Below, one piece after another: positions 41,783 to 51,078 of a DNA stretch of 64,000 nt (within the stretch, counting starts at the first letter, position 1; each line of letters starts with the position of its first letter). Source of the stretch: Pseudomonas sp. HR96. GTDB taxonomy: Bacteria > Pseudomonadota > Gammaproteobacteria > Pseudomonadales > Pseudomonadaceae. Below the pieces are notes generated by a model. It saw only the letters and a list, made by a program, of their open reading frames with translations. It had not been told where the DNA came from and ran no database searches. Location: positions 2,525,001-2,589,000 of the forward strand of contig NZ_CP139141.1 of assembly GCF_034059295.1 (NCBI RefSeq), in the 5' to 3' direction. A program made the position numbers and the translations under genes.

Positions 41783-42100
41783 GCCGACCTCTCGGGATCT
41801 CCAATGCACGCGGGCGATGGCGGGCATCTGGGCGAATTCAGTTGTGTGCCGAGTCAATATAGGCCGGTGGCAGCGTAGCTCGATGACTGTTATCTGCCGG
41901 TCAAAAGCGGCCTGAAAAGAAAGTGTCGGCGTCCACCGACTCAGCGCGTAGCCGGGTTCGCTGGAGCCGACCACTGAGCCGCAGGCATAAACAAAACGCA
42001 TCACCTCCCAAGCCCAACGCATTGGCTTGGAGCGCCGCCGGCTGCCACTCTGGTGCTCGAATCACCCGTTACTCAAAAACAATAACGACGGTCGAGCGCA
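41783..42100. other. Divergent intergenic region
   Basis: About 318 bases between the giant gene and the symporter gene. It must hold both promoters; no near-consensus pair stands out. The only clear element is the CA motif at 42078-42085. Confidence 0.5.
42078..42085 (+). promoter_or_regulatory. Crc/Hfq catabolite-repression (CA) motif
   Basis: 'aacaataa' fits AAnAAnAA exactly and lies 15 bases before the ATG of the dicarboxylate-type symporter, in the ribosome-binding region. In Pseudomonas, Hfq with Crc blocks translation at such motifs when preferred carbon sources are present (established). Confidence 0.7.
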
Positions 42101-43450
42101 ATGAAACTACTTGGCAAACTGTATATCCAGGTGCTGATCGCGATGGCCCTGGCCATCGCCTTGGGCCTGCTGGCACCGGACCTTGCGGTGCGCATGAAGC
42201 CGCTCGGCACGGCGTTCATCGCCCTGCTGAAAATGGTGCTTGGGCCGATCATCTTCTTCACCGTGGTCCACGGCATCGCCCACATCGGCGACTTTCGCCG
42301 ACTCGGGCGCATCGGTATCAAGACCCTGGTCTACTTCGAGGTGGTCAGCAGCCTGGCCATGCTGGTGGGCTTCGTCGTGGTGTCTTTGGTGCGGCCGGGC
42401 GATGGCCTGCATGCGCACATGGGCGACGAGCTGGCCGCCGGGCAGGCGGCCACGGTCAATGCCGCGTTGGCCGGCGGCAGTTTCAACCTCGAACACTTCC
42501 TGCTGACGATCATCCCCAGGACCCTGGCGTCGGCCTTCGTCGATGGCGACATCCTGCCGGTGCTGTTCGTCTCGATCCTGGTCGGCCTGGCCCTTGCCCA
42601 GTGTGCCAAGCCCGACTGGGTGGGCCTGCGGCTGTTGAACGAAGGGCAGACGGTCATCTTCAAGCTGCTGAGTTACATCATGCGCCTGTCGCCGTTGGGC
42701 GCGTTCGGCGCCATGGCCGCCGCCGTGGGGAGTTTCGGCTCGCAGACCCTGCTGTACCTGCTGCGCTACATCCTGACCTACTACGCCAGCGCGCTGATCT
42801 TCATCTTTCTGGTGCTCGGCAGCGTCGCCGCGCTGGCTGGCTTTTCTATCCTGAAAATCCTTCGGGTGATCAAGGAGGAGGCGGTCATCGCCATGGGCAC
42901 CGCGTCCAGCGAAGCGGCGTTTCCCAAGCTGGTGGCCAAGCTGACCCAGGCTGGATGCGACGAAGCGGTGGTGGGATTCGTGCTGCCGGCCGGCTACAGC
43001 TTCAACATCGATGGCGCCTGCCTGTACATGGCCTGCGGCCTGGGCTTCCTGGCCCAGGCGACCGACACCAGCCTGTCCTTGGGCCAGTCGCTGAGCCTGC
43101 TGGGGGTGATGCTGCTGACCTCCAAGGGCGGTGCGGGCGCCGCCGGTGGCGCGGTGATCAAGCTGGCCGCCACCCTGGAGTCGGTGCGCGTGCTGCCCCT
43201 CGGCGCCCTGGGGCTGTTGTTTGGTATCGACCGGGTGCTGGCGATCGCTACCTCGACCACCAACGTGATCGGCAACAGCGTGGCGGTGTTCGTCATCTGC
43301 CGCTGGGAGAAGCTGTTCGACCGCGAGCGCTTCGATGCCTGCCTCAATCCTGCGGCTGCGGCTGCGGCTGCGGCTGCGGCTGCGGCGCCACGGGCCACCC
43401 GCACCCATCCTTCCACCCTCGACAACCCGCAAGAAGGAACGCACCCATGA
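42101..43450 (+). CDS. Dicarboxylate/amino acid:cation symporter (DctA-like)
   Basis: 449 residues. DAACS-family signatures are 'MVLGPIIFFTVVHGIAHIGD', 'AMGTASSEAAFPKLVAKL' (re-entrant loop), 'GFVLPAGYSFNIDGACLYMA' and 'LLTSKGGAGAAGGAVIKLAA'. About eight membrane helices and two re-entrant loops are expected, in the inner membrane. It imports a C4-dicarboxylate or related acid with H+ or Na+. The sequence diverges from standard DctA, so the substrate may differ. Near the C-terminus an Ala13 tract comes from a hexanucleotide repeat. A CA motif precedes the gene. The next gene starts in its stop codon (ATGA), giving a transporter-dehydrogenase operon. Confidence 0.9.
   Translation: MKLLGKLYIQVLIAMALAIALGLLAPDLAVRMKPLGTAFIALLKMVLGPIIFFTVVHGIAHIGDFRRLGRIGIKTLVYFEVVSSLAMLVGFVVVSLVRPGDGLHAHMGDELAAGQAATVNAALAGGSFNLEHFLLTIIPRTLASAFVDGDILPVLFVSILVGLALAQCAKPDWVGLRLLNEGQTVIFKLLSYIMRLSPLGAFGAMAAAVGSFGSQTLLYLLRYILTYYASALIFIFLVLGSVAALAGFSILKILRVIKEEAVIAMGTASSEAAFPKLVAKLTQAGCDEAVVGFVLPAGYSFNIDGACLYMACGLGFLAQATDTSLSLGQSLSLLGVMLLTSKGGAGAAGGAVIKLAATLESVRVLPLGALGLLFGIDRVLAIATSTTNVIGNSVAVFVICRWEKLFDRERFDACLNPAAAAAAAAAAAAPRATRTHPSTLDNPQEGTHP
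43351..43386 (+). repeat. Hexanucleotide microsatellite (tgcggc)6
   Basis: Six perfect tandem copies of tgcggc inside the symporter gene, coding alternating gcg/gct Ala codons. Copy-number change by slippage would stay in frame and only alter the length of the cytosolic Ala linker. Confidence 0.9.
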
Positions 43451-44352
43451 GCGTATTGCAGACAGTGGCCCTGATCGGTTTCGGTGAGGCCGGCGGCATT
43501 CTTGGCCAGGACCTCGCCGCGCAGGGGGTGCAGGTGCGCATCCACGACCGCCTGCTCAATGATCCGGCGCAGCGCGATGCCATGCTGGCCAAGGCCCGCA
43601 AGGCCGACGTGCAGCCGTTCGACTCGGCCGAGCTGGCCATCCAGGGCGCGCAGCTGGTGATCTCGGCGGTGACCGCAGGCTCGGCGCTGGCTGTGGCGCA
43701 ACAGGCAGCCGCGCACCTGCAGGCCGGCCAGGTGTTCATGGACATCAACTCGGTGGCGCCGACCACCAAACAGGCCGCCAGCGCCGCCGTCGGCGCGGGG
43801 GCCGCGCATTATGTGGACGCGGCGGTCATGGCCCCGGTGCCGCCTCAGCGCCTGCAGACGCCGATCCTGCTGGGCGGCGGGCGGGCCCAGCAGGCCGCGC
43901 AATGGCTCCTGCCGCTGGGTTTCAATGTGCGGGTGGTGGCCGAACAGGTCGGTGTCGCTTCGGCGATCAAGATGTGCCGCAGCGTGATGATCAAGGGCCT
44001 CGAGGCGCTGACCACCGAGAGCCTGGCCACCGCGCGCCAGTACGGCGCCGAAGAGCTGGTGCTGGCCTCTTTGCACAAGAGCTTTCCGAGCATGGGTTGG
44101 GACGCCCGCCAGCCGCACTACCTGATCAGCCGCGTGGCCGAGCATGGCCGCCGGCGCGCCGAAGAAATGGAGGAGGTGGCCCGCACCGCCGCCGATGTCG
44201 GCATCGAGCCGCACATGAGCCGCGCCATCGTCGCCACCCAGCGTGGCCTGGTGGACGCCATGGCGGCCCAGGGCATTGCCTACGCCGAGCCGTTCGACTG
44301 GATGGCCCTGGTCGACCAGCTGTACCCAGGGCGCCGTCAGTCTGGCGACTAG
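43447..44352 (+). CDS. NAD(P)-dependent beta-hydroxyacid dehydrogenase-like protein
   Basis: 301 residues. The N-terminal Rossmann domain has '[20 protein letters not shown]' (GxGxxG-type loop). '[19 protein letters not shown]' and '[20 protein letters not shown]' correspond to the substrate loop of the 6-phosphogluconate/3-hydroxyisobutyrate dehydrogenase superfamily. '[20 protein letters not shown]' carries the catalytic Lys region. The C-terminal part resembles the DUF1932 type. It oxidises or reduces a small hydroxyacid. It is read with the symporter (4-base overlap) and so likely acts on the imported acid. Its stop codon shares bases with the convergent hydrolase stop (ctag). Confidence 0.85.
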   Translation: MSVLQTVALIGFGEAGGILGQDLAAQGVQVRIHDRLLNDPAQRDAMLAKARKADVQPFDSAELAIQGAQLVISAVTAGSALAVAQQAAAHLQAGQVFMDINSVAPTTKQAASAAVGAGAAHYVDAAVMAPVPPQRLQTPILLGGGRAQQAAQWLLPLGFNVRVVAEQVGVASAIKMCRSVMIKGLEALTTESLATARQYGAEELVLASLHKSFPSMGWDARQPHYLISRVAEHGRRRAEEMEEVARTAADVGIEPHMSRAIVATQRGLVDAMAAQGIAYAEPFDWMALVDQLYPGRRQSGD

Positions 44353-45233
44353 ACCAGGTACTTGTTGAACCACTCCAGGGTGCGGTCCCAGGCCAATTGC
44401 GCGGCGGGTTCGTCGTAGCGCGGCGTGGAGTCGTTGTGAAAGCCGTGGTTCACCCCGGGGTAGATGTAGGCCTGGTACAGATTGCCGTGGGCCTTGAGCG
44501 CCTGCTCGTACGCCGGCCAGCCGTCGCTGATGCCTTTGTCCAGTTCGGCGTAATGCAGCAGCAACGGTGCCTGGATGCGCGGCACGTCTTCGGCCTTTGG
44601 CTGGCGGCCGTAGAAAGGTACGGCAGCGGCGAGCTCCGGGTAGGCCACGGCGGCGGCGTTGGCCACGCCACCGCCATAGCAGAAGCCGGTGATGCCGACC
44701 TTGCCGACGTCGTTCTGCTTCATCAACCACTCGATGCCGGCGAAGAAATCGTTCATCAGGCGGGTAGGGTCAACCTTCTCCTGCAGCGCCTTGCCCTTGT
44801 CGTCGTTGCCCGGATAGCCGCCCTGTGAAGTCAGGCCGTCGGGCGCCAGGGCGATGAAACCGGCCTTGGCCACGCGTCGGGCGACGTCCTCGATATAGGG
44901 GTTCAGGCCGCGGTTCTCGTGCACGACCAGCACCGCCGGGGTCTTGCCGGAGGCCTTGGCCGGCCGTACCCGATAGGCACGCACGGCGCCGTTCCCGGCG
45001 GGCGAGGGGTAGGTGATGTACTCGGCGACGATGTCCGGGTCGGTGAACGGCACCTGCTCGGCCAGGGCGTAGTTGGGGCTCAAGGCCGCCAGCAGCGCCG
45101 GGGCAGTGAGGCCCATCACCGCGAAGGCGGCGGCGCGGTCGAGAAAGGCGCGGCGGTCGATGCGGCCGTGGGCGTAGTAGTCGTACAGCTCCAGCAGCTC
45201 CTGGGGAAAATCCTTGGCGGTGAGACGGCTCAT
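44349..45233 (-). CDS. Dienelactone hydrolase family protein with Tat-like signal
   Basis: 294 residues from the ATG at 45233 ('[20 protein letters not shown]', with 'ggag' 7 bases upstream). An ATG at 45260 adds nine residues. '[16 protein letters not shown]' is a twin-arginine-type signal ahead of a hydrophobic stretch ending 'ALA', so the enzyme is probably periplasmic. The catalytic triad is Cys in '[12 protein letters not shown]', Asp in '[10 protein letters not shown]', and His in '[11 protein letters not shown]'. It cleaves lactones or esters; the substrate is unknown. It is the last gene of the minus-strand operon with the ArsB-like antiporter and the MFS pump. Confidence 0.88.
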   Translation of the reverse strand: MSRLTAKDFPQELLELYDYYAHGRIDRRAFLDRAAAFAVMGLTAPALLAALSPNYALAEQVPFTDPDIVAEYITYPSPAGNGAVRAYRVRPAKASGKTPAVLVVHENRGLNPYIEDVARRVAKAGFIALAPDGLTSQGGYPGNDDKGKALQEKVDPTRLMNDFFAGIEWLMKQNDVGKVGITGFCYGGGVANAAAVAYPELAAAVPFYGRQPKAEDVPRIQAPLLLHYAELDKGISDGWPAYEQALKAHGNLYQAYIYPGVNHGFHNDSTPRYDEPAAQLAWDRTLEWFNKYLV

Positions 45234-45290
45234 CGCTGCGCTCCGGTCTTTGATAGGCATGGAAGACTCAGTAAAGCAGCCTTTGCCGGC

Positions 45291-46541
45291 TCAGTGGGTC
45301 AATTGCAGCGCGGCCAGGCTGGCGAGCAGCGCGGGCGGCATGACCAGGGCTCCCAGCTTGAGGAAGGTCCAGGCGCTGACGTGCTCGCCTTCGCGGCGCA
45401 CCGCGATCAGCCACAGCACCGTGGCCAGTGAGCCGGTGATCGACAGGTTGGGGCCCAGGTCCACGGCCACCACCAGCGCCCGGGTGGTCTCGCTGGGCAA
45501 GCTGGCCAGGTGGCCCACCGAGCCTGCGATCAGCCCGGCAGGCAGATTGTTGACCAGGTTGCAGGCGATCCCCACCAGCACTCCGGCGCCCCAGGTGACT
45601 TGCACCGGCGCGGCCTGCGCCCACTGTTCCAGGGCCTTGGCCAGGGCGCCGACCACGCCGGTCAGGGTCAATGCCTCGACCAGCACGAACAGCCCCGCCA
45701 CAAGCGGCAGCACCCCCCAGGACACGCCCTTGAACACCGGCCAGGGGTTGCTTTTCTGCAGGCTGTGCACCAGCACCACCGTGGCCAACCCGGCCAGGCA
45801 GGTCGGCAGGCCCAGCTGCAGGTCCAGGGCCGACACCACCAGCAGCAGCACGCCGGTGACGGCGATGCCGCCGGCGGTCAGCCGCGCGCCCAGGCTCAGC
45901 GGCGGCAGGGCGTCGACCTGCTCCAGCGGCTGGCGCAACGCCTGGCGCTGGCTGAGGCGCAGCACCAGGTAGGTCAGGGCGATGGCCGCCAGCGATGGCA
46001 GGCTGAACTGTGCCAGCCATGGCCCCAGCGCCGGCATCTGGCTGCCGAAGATGACCAGGTTGGCCGGGTTGGAGATCGGCAGCACGAAGCTGGCGGCGTT
46101 GGCGATGAAGGCGCAGATGAACAGATAGGGCAGCGGCTCGGCTTTGGCCGCTCGGGTGGCTGCATACACCGCCGGAGTCAGCACCACGGCGGTGGCGTCG
46201 TTGGAGAGAAACACGGTGACCAGGGTGCCGACCGCGAACACCAGGTCGAACAGCCGCTGGCTGGAGCCCCGGGCCTGGCGCGCGGCCAGGGTCGCCAGCC
46301 AGTCGAACAGTCCTTCGCGGCGAGCCAGCTCGGCCAGCAGCATCATGCCGGTGAGAAACAGATAGACGTCGTCACCCTTGGCCACCGCCGCCAGCGCAGC
46401 GGGCCAGGGCACCAGCCCGCACACCACCAGCAGCAGCGCGCCGCCCAGGGCCCAGACGTACTCGGGCAGCCGCCAGGGCCGCAGGATGACGCCGGCAGTG
46501 GCCAGGGCGGTGATGCACCAGGTGATAGCGGATAGCGGCAT
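45291..46541 (-). CDS. ArsB-like / ion transporter superfamily membrane protein
   Basis: 416 residues with about 11 helices. 'VFLSNDATAVVLTPAVYAAT', 'FVLPISNPANLVIFGSQMP', 'IACNLVNNLPAGLIAGS' and 'VDLGPNLSITGSLATVLWL' match ArsB-type arsenite antiporters closely. No arsR, arsC or arsH lies nearby. Instead it stands between an MFS gene (9-base gap) and a dienelactone hydrolase-like gene. It may therefore export arsenite, or an organic anion related to the hydrolase product. Confidence 0.82.
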   Translation of the reverse strand: MPLSAITWCITALATAGVILRPWRLPEYVWALGGALLLVVCGLVPWPAALAAVAKGDDVYLFLTGMMLLAELARREGLFDWLATLAARQARGSSQRLFDLVFAVGTLVTVFLSNDATAVVLTPAVYAATRAAKAEPLPYLFICAFIANAASFVLPISNPANLVIFGSQMPALGPWLAQFSLPSLAAIALTYLVLRLSQRQALRQPLEQVDALPPLSLGARLTAGGIAVTGVLLLVVSALDLQLGLPTCLAGLATVVLVHSLQKSNPWPVFKGVSWGVLPLVAGLFVLVEALTLTGVVGALAKALEQWAQAAPVQVTWGAGVLVGIACNLVNNLPAGLIAGSVGHLASLPSETTRALVVAVDLGPNLSITGSLATVLWLIAVRREGEHVSAWTFLKLGALVMPPALLASLAALQLTH

Positions 46542-46550
46542 GGGGCAGAC

Positions 46551-47765
46551 TCAATCGGAGGCGGGTTGGCGGGTTTCCGGCAGCAGGAACAGCAGCAGCA
46601 GGGCGAGCGCAGCAATCGCCCCGAGGGTCAGGAAGGCCATGCTGAAGCCGGCGGCCTGCACCACCAGCCCGGCCAGGCCGTTGCTCAAGGCCGCGCCCAG
46701 GCCGAACGCCGTGGTCAGCGCACCGAGGCAGATATTGAAGCGGCCGCTGCCTTGGGTCAGGTCCTTGACCACCAGCGGGAACAGCGCGCCGAACAGCCCG
46801 GCGCCGACGCCATCGAGCATCTGCACCGCCACCAGCCAGTAAGGGTTGTCGGAAAGGGTATAGAGCACCGCACGCACCGGGAGGATGGCGAAACCTGCCA
46901 GCAGCAGCGGCTTGCGCCCCCAGCGGTCGGCGCGCGCGCCGACCAGCATCGCTGCCGGCACCATTACCAGTTGCGCGGCGACGATGCAGGCCGAGGTCAA
47001 AGGCGTGGCCAGGCTCATGTTCAGCTGCGACAACTTCTGGCTGACCAGCGGCAGCATCGCCGCGTTGGCCAAATGGAACAGTGCGCAACACAGGGCAAAC
47101 AGCAGCAGCGAGCGGCTGCCCAGCAGCGCGCGCCAGCCAGGCACAGCATCGGCTGGCGCAGCGGCGCTGGCATCGAAGCCGCGGGCCAGGTCGTGGTCGA
47201 TGGCTTGCGGGGCGATGTTGGCGATGGCCACCACACTGCACAGGGCCATCGCGGCCATCAGGTAGAACACCGCCACCGGCCCGAACAGATAGGACAGGCC
47301 GCCGGCCAGCAAGGCGGCACAGGCATTGCCGGCATGGTTGAAGGTCTCGTTGCGACCGGTCCGCCGCGTGAACGCCTTGGGCCCGGTCATGCCCAGCGAA
47401 ATGGCGGCGATGGCCGGCGCGAAGATCGACGCCGCTGCCGCGCTCAGGGCCTGGGTCACCGCTACCACGCTGAAGCCGTGGACCCAGGGCAGGATCACGC
47501 AGCATCCGGTCACCAGCATCGCCGCCACCGCCACGGCGGCGCGCTTGCAGACGATCCGGTCGATCAGGCCGCCCGCCGGCGTCTGCGTCACCAGCGCCGC
47601 CAGCCCGGCCAGGGTCATCACCAGGCCAATACTGGCGGGCTCCCAGTGATGCACGGCCAGCAGGTAGATCGCCAGATAAGGACCCAACCCATCGCGCACA
47701 TCGGCCAGAAAGAAATTCAGGGCGTCGAGCGCGCGGTTGCTGCGAGGGGTGGGCGACTGGACCAT
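46551..47765 (-). CDS. MFS transporter
   Basis: 404 residues from the ATG at 47765 ('MVQSPTPRSNRALDALNFFL'). A GTG at 47777 adds four. Twelve helices. 'TQTPAGGLIDRIVCKRAAV' and 'GARADRWGRKPLLLAGFAIL' carry the inter-helix MFS motifs. Inner membrane; substrate unknown, but typical of drug/metabolite efflux members. It is the first gene of the operon with the ArsB-like and hydrolase genes. The palindromic array lies directly upstream, so its promoter must be in or close to it. Confidence 0.88.
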   Translation of the reverse strand: MVQSPTPRSNRALDALNFFLADVRDGLGPYLAIYLLAVHHWEPASIGLVMTLAGLAALVTQTPAGGLIDRIVCKRAAVAVAAMLVTGCCVILPWVHGFSVVAVTQALSAAAASIFAPAIAAISLGMTGPKAFTRRTGRNETFNHAGNACAALLAGGLSYLFGPVAVFYLMAAMALCSVVAIANIAPQAIDHDLARGFDASAAAPADAVPGWRALLGSRSLLLFALCCALFHLANAAMLPLVSQKLSQLNMSLATPLTSACIVAAQLVMVPAAMLVGARADRWGRKPLLLAGFAILPVRAVLYTLSDNPYWLVAVQMLDGVGAGLFGALFPLVVKDLTQGSGRFNICLGALTTAFGLGAALSNGLAGLVVQAAGFSMAFLTLGAIAALALLLLFLLPETRQPASD

Positions 47766-47843
47766 GGCGGCTCGCACGGTGGGAAGGATTGAAGCTCAGT
47801 GGGGGTTTTGACGGTGGAAGTTCCGTGAGAAGCCGCAAGGCTC

Positions 47844-49378
47844 GTCTCGAGACTCAATCACGGCCACCACCGGCCGCCCGCGCGGCCTTATCGCGGGCTT
47901 CGCGCGCTCCTACGGTTGTTCCGGGCGCATGCATCCATTTGATGTTCCACGATAGACCGCCAGGCACCAAGGCGGTCATAGGAGATCTGCCTGGAACGGC
48001 ACGATCAAAACAGACGTGGGAGCGCGCGAAGCCCGCGATAGGCCGCGCGGGCGGCCGCTGGTGGCCATATTGGACATTTCGCCAGGCACCAGGAAGATCA
48101 CACCGGCCTGGCGGCCTCTCGGGGTCTGCGACCCCTCCCACTTTGATCGCGAACCCCTTGTGGGAGGGGGCGAAGACCCCGAGAGGCCGGCGGGCCTGTC
48201 TTGAGACTCAATCACGGCCGCCAACGGCCGCCCGCGCGGCCTATCGCCAGCTTCGCCGGCTCCTACATTTGCTTCGAACGTGCCGTTCCAGTGGCATTAC
48301 CTATGAGCGCCTTGGTGCATGGCGGTCTATCGTCGAACATCAAAGGCGGTCATAGGAGATGCCACTGGATGCATATAACTCGAAACAGATGTAGGAGCCG
48401 GCGCAGCTGGCGATAGGCCGCGCGGGCGGCCGCTGGTGGCCCTATTGGACATTCCGTCAGGCACCAGGAAGATCACACCGGCCTGGCGGCCTCTCGGGGT
48501 CTGCGACCCCTCCCACTTTGATCGCGAACCCCTTGTGGGAGGGGGCGAAGACCCCGAGAGGGCGCCAGGCCTGTCTTGAGACTCAATCACGGCCGCCAAC
48601 GGCCGCCCGCGTGGCCTATCGCCAGCTTCGCCGGCTCCCACATTTGCTTCGAACGTGCCGTTCCAGTGGCATTGCCTATGAGCGCCTTGGTGCATGGCGG
48701 TCTGTCGTCTAACACCAAGAGCGGTCATAGGCGATGCCACTGGATGCATATAATCGAAACAGATGTAGGAGCCGGCGCAGCTGGCGATAGGCCGCGCGGG
48801 CGGCCGCTGGTGGCCATATTGGACATTTCGCCAGGCACCAGGAAGATCACACCGGCCTGGCGGCCTCTCGGGGTCTGCGACCCCTCCCACTTTGATCGCG
48901 AATCCCTTGTGGGAGGGGGCGAAGACCCCGAGAGGGCGGCTGGCCTGTCTTGAGACTCAATCACGGCCGCCAACGGCCGCCCGCGCGGCCTATCGCCAGC
49001 TTCGCCGGCTCCTACATTTGCTTCGAACGTGCCGTTCCAGTGGCATTACCTATGAGCGCCTTGGTGCATGGCGGTCTATCGTCGAACATCAAAGGCGGTC
49101 ATAGGAGATGCCACTGGATGCATATAACTCGAAACAGATGTAGGAGCCGGCGCAGCTGGCGATAGGCCGCGCGGGCGGCCGCTGGTGGCCCTATTGGACA
49201 TTCCGCCAGGCACCAGGAAGATCACACCGGCCTGACGGCCTGGCGGCCTCTCGGGGTCTGCGCCCCCTCCCACTTTGATCGCGAATCCATTGTGGGAGCG
49301 CGCGAAGCCCGCGATAGGCCGCGCGGGCGGCCGCTGGTGGCCATATTGGACATCGCGCCAGGCGCCAGGAAGATCCCA
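47844..49378. repeat. Tandem array of ~355-375 bp palindromic units (REP/REPIN-like)
   Basis: Four units start at 47844, 48198, 48573 and 48947, recognised by 'gagactcaatcacggcc' (spacing 354, 375, 374). Each contains inverted pairs. One pair is 'tatcgccagcttcgccggct' against 'agccggcgcagctggcgata'. The other is 'cctctcggggtct' against 'agaccccgagagg', flanking 'ctcccac...gtgggag'. The cores resemble Pseudomonas REP hairpins of the type 'gtgggagc..gcgat'. Units 2 and 4 are almost identical while unit 3 differs, so a ~750 bp dimer was probably duplicated. Short open frames in it are translations of the palindromes. No intact gene is present. Confidence 0.88.
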
Positions 49379-49492
49379 GGCAAAAAAAAGCCCGTGATGG
49401 GGGCACGGGCGGGAACACTTGAAGGAGCGAGTTCAGACTATGCCCAGCCAGTTGAAAAAATCGTGATAAGGATGTGAGCTGGTTTTCACATT
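49379..49492 (-). ncRNA. Duplicated ~115 bp element, copy 1 (possible small RNA)
   Basis: About 114 bases closely matching 51079-51194. On the minus strand it begins with an inverted pair 'tgtga' - 8 bases - 'tcaca', continues through 'ttatcacgattttttcaact' and 'ctccttcaag', and ends in a strong terminator. Both copies lie on the strand of, and just after, a minus-strand gene. They could be 3' UTR-derived or independent small RNAs. No known RNA was recognised. Confidence 0.45.
49382..49410 (-). terminator. Intrinsic terminator downstream of the carboxylesterase
   Basis: On the minus strand gcccgtg/cacgggc stem, short C-rich loop, then eight U residues. It ends transcription coming from the carboxylesterase or copy 1 of the duplicated element. 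Confidence 0.85.
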
Positions 49493-49581
49493 TGCATCAG
49501 GTTGATCGCGGTGGCCGAGCTATAGGCCGCATGGAGCAGCCCCCGATAGGCAGTAAGCCCGGTTTCACGCAACGCTGTGGA

Positions 49582-50973
49582 TCAATCCCCATAGAGCCTT
49601 ACCCCGGCATCGGCAGTGAAGTCCAATACGGTCGGCTGGCCGCTTTCATAGCGCGGCCAGCGCGCCAGGCCCGCGCCGTTGGGGTTGCCGGTCCTGACGA
49701 AATTGACCAGATAAGCGCTGGCCAGCTCGCTGGCCCGGCGGTCCTGAGCGCTCAGGGCTGGCCCAAGCCAAGCGTCGAGGGTGCGCAGGAAGTAGGGAAT
49801 CTCACTGGCGTGCCGGGCGCCCTGTGGTGACTGCGCCCGCGCCGCCTGGGCGACGTAGGAAAAACGATAGCGGTACAAGGGCACCCCTCGCCCGACCAGA
49901 AGGTCGGCTACCGTCCTGGCGCCTTTGATCATGGCGCCTTCGGCGCCGAACAGGTCATCGCTGACCACGCCAAGCATCACCGGCACAGGGGCGAAACGCC
50001 TGGCCTGGTAAGCCTTGAGCGCATCCACGGCGACCTGGCCGTCGCGCATCGGCAGGGTATAGGTCGGCACTGCCTGGGGCGGCTCGAACAGGGTCGAGAG
50101 ATTGAGCTCGCCGGTGACTTGCGCAGCGCTCAGCCGGCGCAAGCGGGCGACGGCCTGGGGATCGTCGGCAGCGATGCCCTGCGTGGCCGCGAAGGCCAGG
50201 CCGGCCTGTTCCGCCTTGCCCAGGTCGTTCATGAACAGCTGGCCGTCGCCACCGGACTGAATGACTGCGCGCTGAAACAGTCCGTGGTTCTGCGGCGAGG
50301 TCAACAGCGCATGGATCGACATGCCGCCCGCCGATTCGCCCACCACCGTCACCTGGCCCGGGTCGCCGCCGAAAGCGCCGATGTTGCGCTGCACCCACTG
50401 CAACGCGGCCAACTGGTCCATCAGGCCGTAGTTGCCGAGGGCTTCGTGCGCGCCCTGGTCCCGGCTGAGCTGGGGGTGGGCGAAAAAGCCGAAGCGCCCG
50501 ACCCGGTAGTTGAAGCTGACCACCAGCACGCCCTGGCGGGCGAGCGGCTCGCCGGAATACACCGCTGCCGAGCTCCGGCCATTGACGAAGCCGCCGCCGT
50601 AGATCCACACCAGCACCGGGGTCCGGCCAGCGGCCTGGGCCGGCTTCCAGACATTGAGGTACAGGCAGTCCTCGGCGGGCGGCGCGCCTGCCGGCGAGGC
50701 GCTGCTTTCAAAGGCTTTCTGCATGCAGTCGGGGCCGTAGCGCTCGGCCGAGCGGACCTCCTGCCAGGGGCTGACCGGCTGCGGCGGGCGCCAGCGCAGC
50801 TCGCCCAGCGGCGGTTGGGCCAGGGGGATGCCCTTGAAGGCTTCGACCCCTGCGCTGCGCACGCCGCGGATCAGTCCGGGCTCGATGGCGACGATGGGGG
50901 CCTGCAGTTCGCTGGCGTGGGCAGCGAGCGCTGCCAGCATGAGCAGCGCTGGTGAGGTGGGCAAAGCGTGCAT
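49582..50973 (-). CDS. Type B carboxylesterase/lipase, exported
   Basis: 463 residues. The N-terminus 'ALPTSPALLMLAALAAHASE' is a signal peptide, so the protein is periplasmic or secreted. 'FKGIPLAQPPLGELRW' and 'EDCLYLNVWKP' are family signatures. The nucleophile Ser is in 'VTVVGESAGGMSIHALL'. The oxyanion hole is 'WIYGGGFVNG'. The catalytic His is in the 'GARHASEIPYFL' region and an acid residue lies before it. The length is a little short for the family (~500) because the lid region is reduced. 'agga' precedes the ATG. It is bracketed by the two copies of the ~115 bp element. Confidence 0.92.
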   Translation of the reverse strand: MHALPTSPALLMLAALAAHASELQAPIVAIEPGLIRGVRSAGVEAFKGIPLAQPPLGELRWRPPQPVSPWQEVRSAERYGPDCMQKAFESSASPAGAPPAEDCLYLNVWKPAQAAGRTPVLVWIYGGGFVNGRSSAAVYSGEPLARQGVLVVSFNYRVGRFGFFAHPQLSRDQGAHEALGNYGLMDQLAALQWVQRNIGAFGGDPGQVTVVGESAGGMSIHALLTSPQNHGLFQRAVIQSGGDGQLFMNDLGKAEQAGLAFAATQGIAADDPQAVARLRRLSAAQVTGELNLSTLFEPPQAVPTYTLPMRDGQVAVDALKAYQARRFAPVPVMLGVVSDDLFGAEGAMIKGARTVADLLVGRGVPLYRYRFSYVAQAARAQSPQGARHASEIPYFLRTLDAWLGPALSAQDRRASELASAYLVNFVRTGNPNGAGLARWPRYESGQPTVLDFTADAGVRLYGD

Positions 50974-51078
50974 GATGACATCCTGTAGTGACGGTACAGG
51001 CTCAGTTTCTCGAGGCCACCGCTGACAGGGGTTTTAGCATGAGCTGGATCGACGGGCGAATTGCTGCAGCAAATTGCA

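Noticed and set aside
47844..49378. Regularly repeated sequence suggesting CRISPR.
   Set aside because: The units are ~375 bp and similar throughout, with no short identical repeat separated by unique spacers and no cas genes.
47854..49418. Many 60-190 codon frames on both strands in the tandem array.
   Set aside because: The same peptides recur on both strands and in each unit because the DNA is palindromic and repeated. They lack ribosome sites and are not genes.
49470..49495. CRP/Vfr site suggested by tgtga...tcaca.
   Set aside because: The half-sites are 8 bases apart, not 6, and the pair is conserved with the rest of the duplicated element, so it is more likely part of an RNA hairpin or another operator.
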